A stretch of 53,674 nt of DNA from the NCBI GenBank assembly GCA_016124275.1, contig WGOA01000079.1:1-53674 (forward strand), written 5' to 3'. The notes under the pieces were generated by a model. The model was given only the letters and a program-made list of their open reading frames with translations. It had not been told where the DNA came from and did no database searches. Both the position numbers and the translations under genes were made by a program. Source of the stretch: Bacteroidota bacterium (GTDB lineage Bacteria; Bacteroidota; Bacteroidia; Chitinophagales; BACL12). This document shows positions 28,563-37,987 of the stretch, one piece after another (the first letter of the stretch is position 1; each line of letters opens with the position of its first letter).

Positions 28563-29417
28563 TTAGTGTTTAACAAAGCGCCTTGTCACCGTCTGCGCAC
28601 CGTCGCGAAGCACCACGTAACCCATTCCCGCGGGCATTTCCTGCACGCCAATGGCTTCCGTGCCATCAAATGCCTGACGGGTCAACAGCAGACGGCCTGC
28701 GCCATCGTAAAGCTCCAGCGATGGCCTGCGCTCAAGGAGCTGGGAGCCGCGCAGGTACAAGGTTCCATCCAGCACCACTGAAGGAAAAACGGCCAAATCG
28801 CTCCAGGCCGAGGCATCCGCCAGGCCCGTTCCCGGAGCAGCGCTCAGGGTGGTCACTGTTCCCAACGAACCGTTGTCTCCACCAATGGCGGAATTGCCAT
28901 TGACAGCATTGGCCGCATGGTAAAACGAAACCAAGCCGGTTCCTGCTGCGGGTGCGGTCCAATTGACGCGGAAGAGGTTGCTGGAACCGACACCTTTGTG
29001 TTCCACGTATGTTCTTCCCCCAACCAACGATGCGGTTTCTATTTGAACATTGGTTGCCGGCGAGGACCAGGTACCTGCTTCCGCGTTCGAGGCGTCCAGG
29101 GCGGTCATTTGAAAGCCGTACCCATTGGGGTTCCCCGTGGCGTTGACCCGCAGCGTTATCTCATAAGTCTGGCCAGGCACATAGGCCGAAATGGGCTCTG
29201 TACCCCCTGGGTTCGTAATCGTCAGCGACTCGCTGATGGGTCCGAATGCTCCACCGGTATGGCAGGAACCGCATTTTTGGCCGCTGGTCTCCCCAGGCGC
29301 TCCGGTATTGCCAGAATTAGCTGCACCGGCCCTGCCGTTGGAGCTGCTCATCATAAAGAATCCCAATGATGCTAGCATGCATAGGGTGAACGCGGCGTAG
29401 TAAGGAGAATGTTTCAT
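28563..29417 (-). CDS. T9SS protein with Reeler-like domain and CxxCH motif
   Basis: This 284-residue exported protein begins with a signal peptide (hydrophobic residues 8-24). A c-type haem motif Cys-Gly-Ser-Cys-His (in QKCGSCHTGG, near residue 50) follows. The next part is a beta-sandwich of about 130 residues matching the choice-of-anchor V/Reeler type (ITLRVNATGNPNGYGFQMTA, then VNWTAPAAGTGLVSFYHAA). The last 75 residues are a T9SS sorting domain (LELYDGAGRLLLTR, GMGYVVLRDG, then a short basic end). It is expected on the cell surface, possibly binding one haem. Function unknown. Confidence 0.85.
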   Translation of the reverse strand: MKHSPYYAAFTLCMLASLGFFMMSSSNGRAGAANSGNTGAPGETSGQKCGSCHTGGAFGPISESLTITNPGGTEPISAYVPGQTYEITLRVNATGNPNGYGFQMTALDASNAEAGTWSSPATNVQIETASLVGGRTYVEHKGVGSSNLFRVNWTAPAAGTGLVSFYHAANAVNGNSAIGGDNGSLGTVTTLSAAPGTGLADASAWSDLAVFPSVVLDGTLYLRGSQLLERRPSLELYDGAGRLLLTRQAFDGTEAIGVQEMPAGMGYVVLRDGAQTVTRRFVKH

Positions 29418-29559
29418 GGGGAATGGGGGCTTATTGGCTCAGCAACTTAATGCGTGTTTAAACATCGATATGTGGGAAAGATGGGATAAACAAGCCATAT
29501 ATTGCCCACTCCGCCTTAAAAAAAGAGCGGGGACTCAAGTCAAGCGCAAAGCTTGAATC

Positions 29560-32251
29560 TTAAAAAGTAAGGCCTATCCCGGCTTGTACCTGGCGAAAGG
29601 CCCCGGGAAAAATGCCCGAAGCAATGCGGTTCAGCCTGGAAGAACGGTAGATTTCATTGGACAGGTTGCGTCCGGCAGCGAAAAATTCCCAGTCAATTTT
29701 TTTTCTGTTTAGCCGGTAGTTGATCTGAGCATCCCAGGTACTGTAGGCAGGAAGTTTGCCAAAAGAGCCGTCCGCCGTTTCGCTCTCTAAATTGGCGTAC
29801 TCGGCATATTGCGCTGCGAGGTAGTGGTATTCCAGGCCAATATTTAAGCCCTTATACGTATAACTCAAGCGGGAATGTACGCTGATGGGCGGCGTGTAGG
29901 GGGCCCGGTAATCCTGGATACCGCCTTGGCCAAACCGAAAACCCAGACTGGTCAACACATCCAGGTCTGCAGTGGTTATTGGAGCATTCATGGCCACCTC
30001 CTGACCGGAGGCATCCGTGGTGTAGGCAATAACACCGATTTGGTTGTTGATTTTGTCCACCATTTCCTGAGCCGACGCTTCGGAGTGAATGGCATTGACG
30101 GCCAGATCGCGATCGCGCAATTCGCCTCCGGTAATTTGCGACTGAAGGAGTGTGCCGCTCAAGGCCAGTTTCAGCGAATGGCCGCTTTGGTCAACATTGC
30201 CCAACAACTCCAGATCAACTCCCGCTTCAGCGCCCCGGATCCAAACCTCGCCCAGCGACTGAAACACTTCGCCCTGACCCGCCGCATAGAAGTTGCGGAT
30301 TCTGCTGACGAACCCGGCTACCTGCCCGGAAATTCTGCCATCTGCTAATGTCCCCCGCAGACCCGCTTCGGCGTTCATGCTCAGCTCAGGCTTCATATTC
30401 AGATCGGCACCGGGAACCGGTGTGGTGACAGCGCCGTTCTCTTCAACCAAAAATGCAAACTGGCTGTTTGGCGCAATAAAGCCGCGGTAAACACTGCTAA
30501 AAACATGCAAAACGTTTTGCGTTCGCGGCTTGCCTAAGGCTTGTCTGAGCACCTTAACATCCACGGCAAATCCCGGCAAAAAGACCGGATAGGCATGGTC
30601 CAATTCCGGCGCATTGTCCGGGTTCAACCCGGGATTCCGGGATGCTGCAAGTAAGTCCCGGCGCACCATGTCAACGTATTCAAACCGAACGATTGGCGTC
30701 AGGGTCAGGCGCCCGCGCTTCAGGGCCTGCTTGGCCCATGCGGAAGCAGACCAAAGGTCGTACTTGAGGTCAGTGGTATAGCGTCCGCTTCGCGCCCAGC
30801 GCGAAGAGTCGTTCTCCAGGAATTGATACAGGTAAATTTCTTTGTGCAGCCGCGCTCCTGCCACCCCTTCACCCCGCTAATTCCCCCGTTGCCAACGGTG
30901 CTCAAACTGTTCCTGGAGGCCAGCAAACGTATAATTCCATTTGCTGTCCGTGGTCGCCTCGCGATCGTTGATCACTCTACCTACGCGCACATAATCGTCC
31001 GGGCTAAAATCCAGACCATCGAGGTAAGCATAACGGTCGCGGTAAATATCCTCGCCCACGTAGGCCAAAACATCCTGGGCAGGCACCAGCGCCGTCTTTT
31101 GCCGCCACCAGTCGCGGGCAAAATCAGCGCCGTACACCTTGGAGGTCAGGCTCCAGTTTTTGCTTGCTGCATACTTGTGAATGACGTCAAGCGCGTAACG
31201 GCGCGAGGTAAACTGATCGGCATCAAATGGGTTCTGTACCGGATCCGTTTCAAAGGTAAAGGGAGTCTGGGCTGCCAGCGAGGCATTGTTGCTCTCGCGC
31301 TGGTATCCGAGTTTAAAATAAAAGCTCTGGTTATCGTCTAACTCAAAATAGAATTTAGTATGCAGGTTGAACAGGCTCGTTTCGGAGTTGTCCAGGTAAC
31401 CGTCAAAACGTTTGTACACCACCTGAACATCGGTTCCCAACTGGTTCCAGGTACCTCCGTAGCCCGCCTGCGCGGTGGTATAGCCGCGCTGGCCGCCACT
31501 GAACTTAACCATAGCTTCTGGTGTGCTTGGAGGTCGCCGCGTGATGTAATCCACCACCCCAAACATGTTATTGGGTCCATAAAGCAAGGTTTCCGCTCCT
31601 TTAATGACCCGAATGGCTTCAATGCGATCACTGGGCGGGTTGTAATAGGCCCCTGGTCCCAGGTAGGGCGCCGGAGCAATGTAGGAACCGTCCTCCAACA
31701 ACAGGACTTTATAGGATCGCCTGCCCCAGGAGCCACGGATGGACACATTCGGGCGGTTGGACAAACCCATGTCCCCAATAATGTTGACCCCCGGAATCTG
31801 CCGCAACACTTCCTCGGTACCCATGGGATTCAACTGGCGCAGCAACCGGGGGCTGATGTAAGTGTTGGATCCGGCGTAACCCTCGGAAAACGACGTGCTG
31901 TTGGCCTGAACTTTTATCTCATTTAACTGGTTGGCTGCCGGGCGAAGGGCTATAGTACCCAGCGCGACTTGCTGAGCCCACCACCGTAATGTCCATGGCC
32001 TCCGTCTTGTAGCCCGTGTAGCGAATCTGCAACGCGTAACTGCCCTCTGCAAGGTTTGCTATCTCAAAAAAACCTTGCTCATTGGTCAGCACTCCCTTCT
32101 CGCTGCCGTAGATTACGGCAACCTGAATGAGCGGCAGTTGATCGGCTTCATCGACAATTCGGCCTGTTATAGAAGCCTGCTGTGCACTAACCAGCGAGGA
32201 GCCTGCAAGAATTTGACCGAGGCTCCAAAGCAATACCCGGCGATAGAACAT
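29560..32251 (-). pseudogene. FecA-like TonB-dependent receptor, disrupted by one frameshift and one stop
   Basis: The locus encodes an outer-membrane TonB-dependent receptor in three pieces. The first (32251 down to 31919) has a signal peptide and a carboxypeptidase-like regulatory domain (ITGRIVDEADQLPLIQVAV). The frame then shifts by one near 31977, where removing one G from a GGG run (minus strand) restores VVAQQVALGTIALRPA. The second piece holds the plug domain (LRQIPGVNIIGDMGLSNRP, SIRGSWGRRSYKVLLLEDG) and part of the barrel, and ends at an in-frame TAG at 30877-30879. The third continues in the same frame to 29560 with the rest of the barrel, ending AFRQVQAGIGLTF. The plug most resembles FecA-type iron-citrate receptors. 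The ExbB/ExbD operon could energise an intact version. Confidence 0.85.
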
Positions 32252-32303
32252 AGGGATGCAAAATACCCTTTTGGCGCAATGGAATCAAGCAAAATGACGA
32301 AAG

Positions 32304-33914
32304 TCAATACCGTCTTTGCGCAACGGGCTTGAGTTTTGATAGCAGCCAGGGCTTCAAATTCAGCAACTGACGCAGCCGGCGAACAGGCTCTTCCTGGCTT
32401 GGATCGCTAGGATTGGGCTCGGGAAACCCGGGACCAGGCAGATCAAAATCCCCGGCCAACCGATCAAACAAATCCACGGGATAGGCTCTGGGCTTGGTTT
32501 GTAACAAGACCCGAATGGCCTGAAGGAGCGCCTGAACAGGCTCCCAGGTGTGTTTTCGCTGCCGCAACCATTGCTTGAGTTGACGCAAATAGCCATCCAA
32601 ATAGCGATCATTGCTCATTTCATAATGAGAAAGAACATATAGGATTCGAGAGGCTACCTGCAGTTCCGGATACAGCCGATCATCGCCCTGGTGCAACACC
32701 GGACCCAGCCATTCAATGGCCATGCTCCAATTGCGCATTTCAAAATAGTGTCGGGCAATACCAAAGCGCATAATGATTTGCCAAACCTCGGCCGTCTCGT
32801 GGTGATGAAGTTGAAAGGCGTTTTCTAACGCTTTAATCAATAGCTTTTTTTCATCCAACGACAGGAAAGAATATGCATCCAATTCCAACGCATACGATCT
32901 TACCTTGACAATTGGCTCCAATGAGGTGCTGTTTTTTATACCATCCCTTTCCAGAAAGGCTCTCATTTCGCGGGTGCAAGCAAACAGTTCATCTAAATTG
33001 CCAATTTGGCCAGCCGTACCCGCTACATTGCCCAAGGCGATGATGTAATTGATGGGCCAGCGTTGAACATAAGCTTTATTACCCTGGTAGGTGTGCAGGT
33101 AAGCCAGACGGTTTCGGTAATCCTCTTCGGGTTTACCGAGCAGGCCGTTTATCAACCCGTTGAGGTTGTAGTGGTAAAGCGTAAACTCGGTATCTTCCGG
33201 GTACTTAAGATGCTTGAGCAAGGGATGCTTGCCCAGCTCCTCTACCCATCCGCTGCGGCGCCCGACTGCTTCCTCACTGCGGCGCAGCAACCAGGTGGCC
33301 TTTGATTTTATCATGTGCAAATCCAGGTAGTCCGCGCTGCGTTCCAGCAACTCCGCTTTCCTGGGTTCATAGCCTTCCAAAAGGGTTTCGACGGCATCCA
33401 GATCCTCGGCACGCATCAACCGGTCAATCTGCATCGTCAGGACAATTAACGAATAGGTGCCATTGCCCTTATCGGCGGCCAGTTTTTCTGCTTTGGCCAG
33501 TTGCCTGCCCGCTTGTGCAAACAGTCGCTTGCTCAACAAAATTTGAGCGCGGTTGATCAGATGAAAAAATTGCGCATCGCCTTGCCCTTCCCGGTAATAG
33601 TCTTCAAGACTTTCCAGAAGGGTCTTATACAAATAATTCTTAATTCGATTGAAGCGTGCCCGATCCGTGATCCGCAGCTTTTTCATGGCCGCTTCCTCGT
33701 CAGGACTCTCCTGATGCTCCATCACATCAAACAAAAGCAGAAACTGATTGGCGTCTTCTCCTTTTTTTTCTGGTCCAATATTTTCTGACCCCTTCTTTTT
33801 TGACCAGGAAACTGGCGTCCGCACAGGGTTATTCAGCCTAAAATGCCGCTTCTCCGACGGCGTCATCGCCCGGATCAATTGAAACAATTCTGAAGCAGCC
33901 TGTGTGGAACGCAT
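32304..33914 (-). CDS. Helical-repeat protein of unknown function
   Basis: This 536-residue cytoplasmic protein is mostly alpha-helical with TPR-like repeats and no signal or membrane segment. The N-terminus (LFQLIRAMTPSEKRHFRL) and the following ARFNRIKNYLYKTLLESLED resemble a family I recall as widespread in Bacteroidota. A Lys/Glu-rich insert lies at residues 35-55. It ends 52 bases before the TonB receptor on the same strand, so the two could share a transcript. No function can be assigned; scaffolding is the usual guess for such repeats. Confidence 0.8.
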   Translation of the reverse strand: MRSTQAASELFQLIRAMTPSEKRHFRLNNPVRTPVSWSKKKGSENIGPEKKGEDANQFLLLFDVMEHQESPDEEAAMKKLRITDRARFNRIKNYLYKTLLESLEDYYREGQGDAQFFHLINRAQILLSKRLFAQAGRQLAKAEKLAADKGNGTYSLIVLTMQIDRLMRAEDLDAVETLLEGYEPRKAELLERSADYLDLHMIKSKATWLLRRSEEAVGRRSGWVEELGKHPLLKHLKYPEDTEFTLYHYNLNGLINGLLGKPEEDYRNRLAYLHTYQGNKAYVQRWPINYIIALGNVAGTAGQIGNLDELFACTREMRAFLERDGIKNSTSLEPIVKVRSYALELDAYSFLSLDEKKLLIKALENAFQLHHHETAEVWQIIMRFGIARHYFEMRNWSMAIEWLGPVLHQGDDRLYPELQVASRILYVLSHYEMSNDRYLDGYLRQLKQWLRQRKHTWEPVQALLQAIRVLLQTKPRAYPVDLFDRLAGDFDLPGPGFPEPNPSDPSQEEPVRRLRQLLNLKPWLLSKLKPVAQRRY

Positions 33915-34015
33915 GCACTGAAAGAAGACCCGTAAAAGTTCTGCTTAAACACTTAAATTTCCAAACTTTTATTTCGGGCGAAGGCCTTTATTCTGCTCCG
34001 GGCAACCCCGAGTCC

Positions 34016-34058
34016 AAAAAAATCGGGCCCGGCTCCTTCAGGAGAAGCCGGGCCCGAT
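34016..34058 (-). terminator. Rho-independent terminator of the choice-of-anchor I gene
   Basis: A perfect 13-bp GC-rich stem (34022-34034 with 34046-34058) extends by three inner pairs and is followed on the minus strand by seven T. It lies about 40 bases after the stop at 34096. Confidence 0.92.
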
Positions 34059-34095
34059 CGTCTGAAGCTAAGCCGCAAGCATTGTGGCTTGGCGC

Positions 34096-36159
34096 TTATT
34101 GGCGAAGTACAGGCAACGTCTGGACCGAGCCTTCACTCTGCACGCGAAGCAGGTAGGCACCGGCCGGCAGGTCGGAAAGATCCCAGCCCTGCTGCAATAC
34201 ACTGGCCTGTACCGGACCGGCTACCCGGCGACCATCGGTAGCGAAGAGTTCGGCAGTCCCCGTGGCGGGTACGGAACCGCTCAGGTAAAGGCGATCTGCA
34301 ACCGGGTTGGGCTGAACCTGAAGAGCAGCGTTTGCATCAACCAGTTCTTCGCGCAAGACCGGCAGCGTAAAGCTGGCCAGGGCTGCGTAGGCAGAAGTGT
34401 CTTCAGCACAGGCTGCCCGCACCGACCAGGAATAGGTTTCGCCGGGAATGAAGCCGGAAACCGTGCGCTGGCTAATGGCCGAAGCCAGTACTTTCGAGCT
34501 CGGGGAACCGGCACGCTGCAAGCGCAGGCGGTAACCGAAAGCTCCGTCCACATCGTCCCAGTTGAAGGCCACTGTTCCGGCAGCTGGGAAAGCCACTTCC
34601 AGATTCTGAGGCGTGCCGCAAGACGTGCCAAATCGGAAAATGGCCACGGAGCCACTGACCTCGTAAGCCACTACCAGCAAGGCCTCACCCGTTGGGCTTT
34701 CGCTTGGGTTGATAAAGGCGAGACCCTCCGGACCCAAATCGCCAGCGGTACCAGCCTCGGCATCACCGGCAAAATCGCGGGTGTTGATGTACTGGACGAA
34801 TTCGGGCTGAGTAGGATCGGTGACGTCGTAAACCATGACGCCGCCGATGCGCTCCAAACCGATAAAGGCATACTGGCGTCCACTGAGCTGGCCTACCGTA
34901 ATCCCTTCCGGCTCCGGACCTTTGTTGTCCGAGCGGTTGTCAAAGCTGCCGTTTTCATCGTTGGTGGCATTGAAATCTGCGGGATAAGCAGCAGCTGTGA
35001 TTTGCTCAAGATCTTCGCCTGAATCCCAGACCAAGTTGCCGAATGCGTCATAAACGCTAAACGAACGGGTACCCAAAACGTACAAACCTTCGTATTCGTT
35101 GTTTCCGTCAGCATTGCCAAGGGTTGTGGTCACGGTCAAGCGACCAATGCTGTCATCATTGCGCAAATCGCTGCGGTTGGGAAACACCAGTGGGTCCAGC
35201 GTTAAATCTTTGATGCGGGACTCTTCTGCGAAGGTTTCGTAGTCGCGGGCATCACCCTCATTGGCCGTCAGGAGGTAACCCTGACCGGACGTTCCGCGCA
35301 CAAAAGCAATGGCGTCGGGAAGGGGCATCCCGAAAACAGGCCAGTTGGCAATGTTGATGATGTCATCGCGGTCGCTGGCATCCAGGCCTTGTCCAGGCAA
35401 GCTGTGGTCTTTGAAACCCAGCCCGCGAACGCCCAGCAGCGCAGCGTTCTCAATGTCGATAGCCGCCAGTGCGTTGTTCTCCTGCAGCGTTACGTAAGCG
35501 AATTTGCTGTTGTCCGACACGGCAATGTATTCGGGCTCGAAGTCCTGGGCAATGCTGGCGCCGGGGCCATAAACCCGGGTGGATGCGTCCAGATCTGCCG
35601 ACGTCAAGGCCGTAAAGTCAACGGTTGCCACAGAGGCTAAGGAAACGCCGAGGGTCAAATCAATGATCGAAACCGATCCTTCCGGGTCAATGCTGTAGTC
35701 GGCGTTGGGTTCGCCCTCGTTGGCAACCAGCACATACTGCCCGTTGGGGGTAAAGGTGAGCATGTCGGGAAGTGCACCTACTGCCACGGAATTTAAAACT
35801 GTGCCGAACACATCGGTAAACACCACCGAGCCAGGGTTGGTTTTGATAGGATCTTCCACCGCAATAGCAACTACACCAGCGTAAACCGCTACACTATTGG
35901 GATTGCCGCCCAGCTCAATGGAATCGATCAACAGGGGAAGGGCCGGATTGGTCAGATCAAGCAAATCCACTTGATTCTTAGCTCCGTTAACGATAAACAA
36001 ACGGGCTGAAGCCGGGTCAAAGGCAGAAATTTCAGCAGCACTTTCAGCAAAAATGCCCGACTCGTAGCGCCCGAGCAGGCTGAGTTGAGGGGCCTGCTGA
36101 GCCTGAAGGGCTGCTGAAGCTCCCAGAAAAATCAACCCGCCAAGTAGTTGTTGTCTCAT
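34096..36159 (-). CDS. Choice-of-anchor I family T9SS surface protein
   Basis: This 687-residue exported protein (ATG at 36159, signal MRQQLLGGLIFLGASAALQA) has a beta-propeller-like choice-of-anchor I domain over about residues 20-510. Features include IFAESAAEISAFDPASARLF, ANEGEPNADYSIDPEGSVS, LLTANEGDARDYE and GPEPEGITVGQLSGRQYAFI. A fibronectin type III-like domain follows (AGTVAFNWDDVDGAFGYRLR), and a T9SS sorting domain closes the protein (VQPNPVADRLYLSG, then LPAGAYLLRVQSEG). Relatives are sometimes annotated as alkaline phosphatase-like, but I see no catalytic motif. An upstream start at 36198 would add 13 residues before the signal and is unlikely. Confidence 0.9.
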   Translation of the reverse strand: MRQQLLGGLIFLGASAALQAQQAPQLSLLGRYESGIFAESAAEISAFDPASARLFIVNGAKNQVDLLDLTNPALPLLIDSIELGGNPNSVAVYAGVVAIAVEDPIKTNPGSVVFTDVFGTVLNSVAVGALPDMLTFTPNGQYVLVANEGEPNADYSIDPEGSVSIIDLTLGVSLASVATVDFTALTSADLDASTRVYGPGASIAQDFEPEYIAVSDNSKFAYVTLQENNALAAIDIENAALLGVRGLGFKDHSLPGQGLDASDRDDIINIANWPVFGMPLPDAIAFVRGTSGQGYLLTANEGDARDYETFAEESRIKDLTLDPLVFPNRSDLRNDDSIGRLTVTTTLGNADGNNEYEGLYVLGTRSFSVYDAFGNLVWDSGEDLEQITAAAYPADFNATNDENGSFDNRSDNKGPEPEGITVGQLSGRQYAFIGLERIGGVMVYDVTDPTQPEFVQYINTRDFAGDAEAGTAGDLGPEGLAFINPSESPTGEALLVVAYEVSGSVAIFRFGTSCGTPQNLEVAFPAAGTVAFNWDDVDGAFGYRLRLQRAGSPSSKVLASAISQRTVSGFIPGETYSWSVRAACAEDTSAYAALASFTLPVLREELVDANAALQVQPNPVADRLYLSGSVPATGTAELFATDGRRVAGPVQASVLQQGWDLSDLPAGAYLLRVQSEGSVQTLPVLRQ

Positions 36160-36353
36160 GGGTAAAAGATTTAAATTTTTTGCAATGTTAACAGCCATAC
36201 ATCATCCCAGATCAACCCCGGCATTAAGATTTTGTATCCTTTGTGTTAAGCCTGCATGAAGAAGTTTGCCTATTGGCAGGCAAATGGAGATTGTGTACTT
36301 TTACCGCCCGCAACGGGCGCTGCAAACGCTAATTGCTTGAAAAACAACCCCCT

Positions 36354-36440
36354 GGTGAGGTGGGTGAGTGGCTGAAACTACCGGTTTGCTAAACCGGCGT
36401 ACCGTAACAGGTACCGCGGGTTCGAATCCCGCCCTCACCG
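36354..36440 (+). tRNA. tRNA-Ser (anticodon GCT)
   Basis: An 87-base class II tRNA has acceptor stem 36354-36360 with 36433-36439, discriminator G at 36440, a long variable arm and the T-loop GGTTCGAATCC. Anticodon GCT is at 36388-36390. CCA is not encoded. A terminator follows immediately. Confidence 0.97.
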
Positions 36441-36444
36441 CAAC

Positions 36445-36484
36445 GCGACACCCCAGGCAGAAATGCCGGGGTGTCGCTATTTTA
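36445..36484 (+). terminator. Terminator after tRNA-Ser(GCT)
   Basis: A 10-bp stem (36445-36454 with 36468-36477) continues inward by three pairs past a bulged A and is followed by TATTTTA. It separates the two tRNA genes, so they are probably transcribed independently. Confidence 0.8.
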
Positions 36485-36498
36485 TGGGCAAAGTAGTT

Positions 36499-36506
36499 TA
36501 CCTTTG
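36499..36506 (+). promoter_or_regulatory. Candidate -7 promoter element of tRNA-Pro(TGG)
   Basis: TACCTTTG matches TAnnTTTG and ends 8 bases before the first tRNA base, the expected position for a tRNA promoter. No clear -33 box was seen. Confidence 0.55.
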
Positions 36507-36514
36507 CGCGTCTT

Positions 36515-36588
36515 CGGGGCGTAGCGCAGGCCGGTAGCGCACCTGGTTTGGGACCAGGGGGTCGAAGGTTCGAATCCTTTCGCCCCGA
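36515..36588 (+). tRNA. tRNA-Pro (anticodon TGG)
   Basis: A 74-base cloverleaf has acceptor stem 36515-36521 with 36581-36587, discriminator A at 36588 and the T-loop GGTTCGAATCC. The anticodon loop ttTGGga is closed by cctgg/ccagg, with TGG at 36549-36551. CCA is not encoded. Confidence 0.97.
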
Positions 36589-36604
36589 CTATTCGATTAT
36601 CCTG

Positions 36605-36632
36605 AAAAAGCCACCCTTTGGGGTGGCTTTTT
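36605..36632 (+). terminator. Terminator after tRNA-Pro(TGG)
   Basis: A perfect 12-bp stem (36605-36616 with 36621-36632) has a TTTG loop; its 3' arm ends in five T. The 5' arm starts with five A, so it could also work on the other strand. Confidence 0.9.
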
Positions 36633-36681
36633 CTATTGTGCCAATTTACTTTACGGGCATACCACGGAAATAATTTAACCG

Positions 36682-37176
36682 ATGAACAAAGTTTGGACGC
36701 GGCTAAAATCAGGCCAGTACCAGTTTAGGATCAACGATCAGGTTGCAGGAGAATTGAAGCTCAACACCAGCAGCCTTGATGTGCGCGGAGACGAGACGCT
36801 TGGCCAGAAAACATACACCATCCGGCAAACCGGATTCTGGCGCGGTGTTACCGAAATGCGCGATGCACATGACCTTCCGGTGGCCCGCATCAAAGCCGAG
36901 AAGTGGTACAGCAGCAGCTACCGGTTGGAGTACCGGGGTCACCCCTACAAACTGGTTTTGCGCAACAGCCCCCACCTGGAATGGGCCATTCAGGACCAGG
37001 ACCGCACGCTGCTGGCGTATGGCCTGGCTGTTGAAAAGAACAAGAGTACCGTGCAAATCCGCTCAGATGTTGCAAGTGTTGATCCGGAACTGGATGCCTT
37101 GCTTTGGTACCAACTCTTGCCGACCGTAATGGAAGATATGGGGGATACCTTTTCGTTTCTGGTGCTGGCAACTTAG
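36682..37176 (+). CDS. Hypothetical protein, beta-rich
   Basis: This 164-residue soluble protein has no signal peptide. The alternation of short strands (YQFRINDQVAGELKL, TYTIRQTGFWRGVTEM, KWYSSSYRLEYRGHPYKLVL) suggests a beta-barrel or tubby/LURP-like fold, though this is only an impression. The last 35 residues are more helical and hydrophobic (DALLWYQLLPTVMEDMGD). It is convergent with trhO, 43 bases apart, and follows the tRNA-Pro terminator. No known family is recognised with confidence. Confidence 0.75.
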   Translation: MNKVWTRLKSGQYQFRINDQVAGELKLNTSSLDVRGDETLGQKTYTIRQTGFWRGVTEMRDAHDLPVARIKAEKWYSSSYRLEYRGHPYKLVLRNSPHLEWAIQDQDRTLLAYGLAVEKNKSTVQIRSDVASVDPELDALLWYQLLPTVMEDMGDTFSFLVLAT

Positions 37177-37219
37177 GCCGGACCATAAAACAACGCGATG
37201 CATCCCTGAAAAGAACGTT

Positions 37220-37975
37220 TTACCAATCCCGCCCCGGCCTTGGCGGATGCCCCTTCTGGGACGGCTCCAAGGTTGGGGTCACAGCGATGCGGTCGTCAAA
37301 AACAAAGCAATCGCCCTTCCACAAGCTTTCCTCCGGTTCAACTTTCTCCAGATAATTTAATATGCCTCCGTCCAACTGGTATACTTCCTCGTACCCATGT
37401 TGGAGCAAATAAGCAGAGGCTTTTTCGCAGCGAATTCCCCCCGTGCAATACATGGCAACGCGGCGATGACGCTCGGGATCCATTTGCTCCGCTACGTAAG
37501 CCGGGAAATCGCGGAAAGCGGCAATTCCAGGATTTACTGCGCCATCAAACTGGCCCAACTGAACTTCAAAATCGTTGCGGGTATCGATCAACAGCACATC
37601 CTCCTGCTGGATCAATTGGTTCCATTCCGAGGGGGGCACATAGACACCCGTTCGCTCCAAAGGGCTTACCTCGCCAGCGCGCAGCGTCACAATCTCCGAC
37701 TTGATTTTGATTTTAAACCGCTGAAACGGGGGAAGGGCCGCTGTTGATCGCTTCACCACCAGGTCGCTGATGCCCAGGTATTGCTCCAACCCCTGCAAAA
37801 AAGCCGGGAGCCCCGCCTCAGAACCCGCCACAGTGCCGTTCAGCCCTTCGCCCGAAACAATAATGGTGCCCATGATGCTGTGGACCTGGCCCAAATGCAA
37901 GAGGTGCTCCTTGAGCGCTGCCGGGGCCGCTACCGGGATAAAGCGGTAAAATGCCCCTATGTGATGCGTCTGCAT
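37220..37975 (-). CDS. trhO: tRNA uridine(34) hydroxylase, rhodanese-like
   Basis: TrhO (YceA) hydroxylates uridine 34 of certain tRNAs, the oxygen-dependent route to 5-hydroxyuridine. The 251-residue product has the N-terminal ferredoxin-like domain (FYRFIPV, then MGTIIVSGEGLNGTVAG). A rhodanese domain follows with the conserved loop YCTGGIRCEKA, Cys177 being the expected catalytic residue. It stops soon after CFVFDDRIAV, so it lacks the Cys-rich C-terminal tail found in the E. coli enzyme. The convergent neighbour leaves no room for it. The candidate -7 element lies only four bases from the start codon, suggesting a leaderless or very short-leader mRNA. Confidence 0.9.
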   Translation of the reverse strand: MQTHHIGAFYRFIPVAAPAALKEHLLHLGQVHSIMGTIIVSGEGLNGTVAGSEAGLPAFLQGLEQYLGISDLVVKRSTAALPPFQRFKIKIKSEIVTLRAGEVSPLERTGVYVPPSEWNQLIQQEDVLLIDTRNDFEVQLGQFDGAVNPGIAAFRDFPAYVAEQMDPERHRRVAMYCTGGIRCEKASAYLLQHGYEEVYQLDGGILNYLEKVEPEESLWKGDCFVFDDRIAVTPTLEPSQKGHPPRPGRDW

Positions 37976-37979
37976 AGGG

Positions 37980-37987
37980 CAAAAATA
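37980..37987 (-). promoter_or_regulatory. Candidate -7 promoter element of trhO
   Basis: The minus strand reads TATTTTTG, fitting TAnnTTTG, and ends only four bases before the trhO ATG at 37975. Confidence 0.45.

Noticed and set aside
29520-29560. Weak hairpin after the TonB receptor as a terminator
   Set aside because: Only about six consecutive pairs and the T run is displaced; too weak to list.
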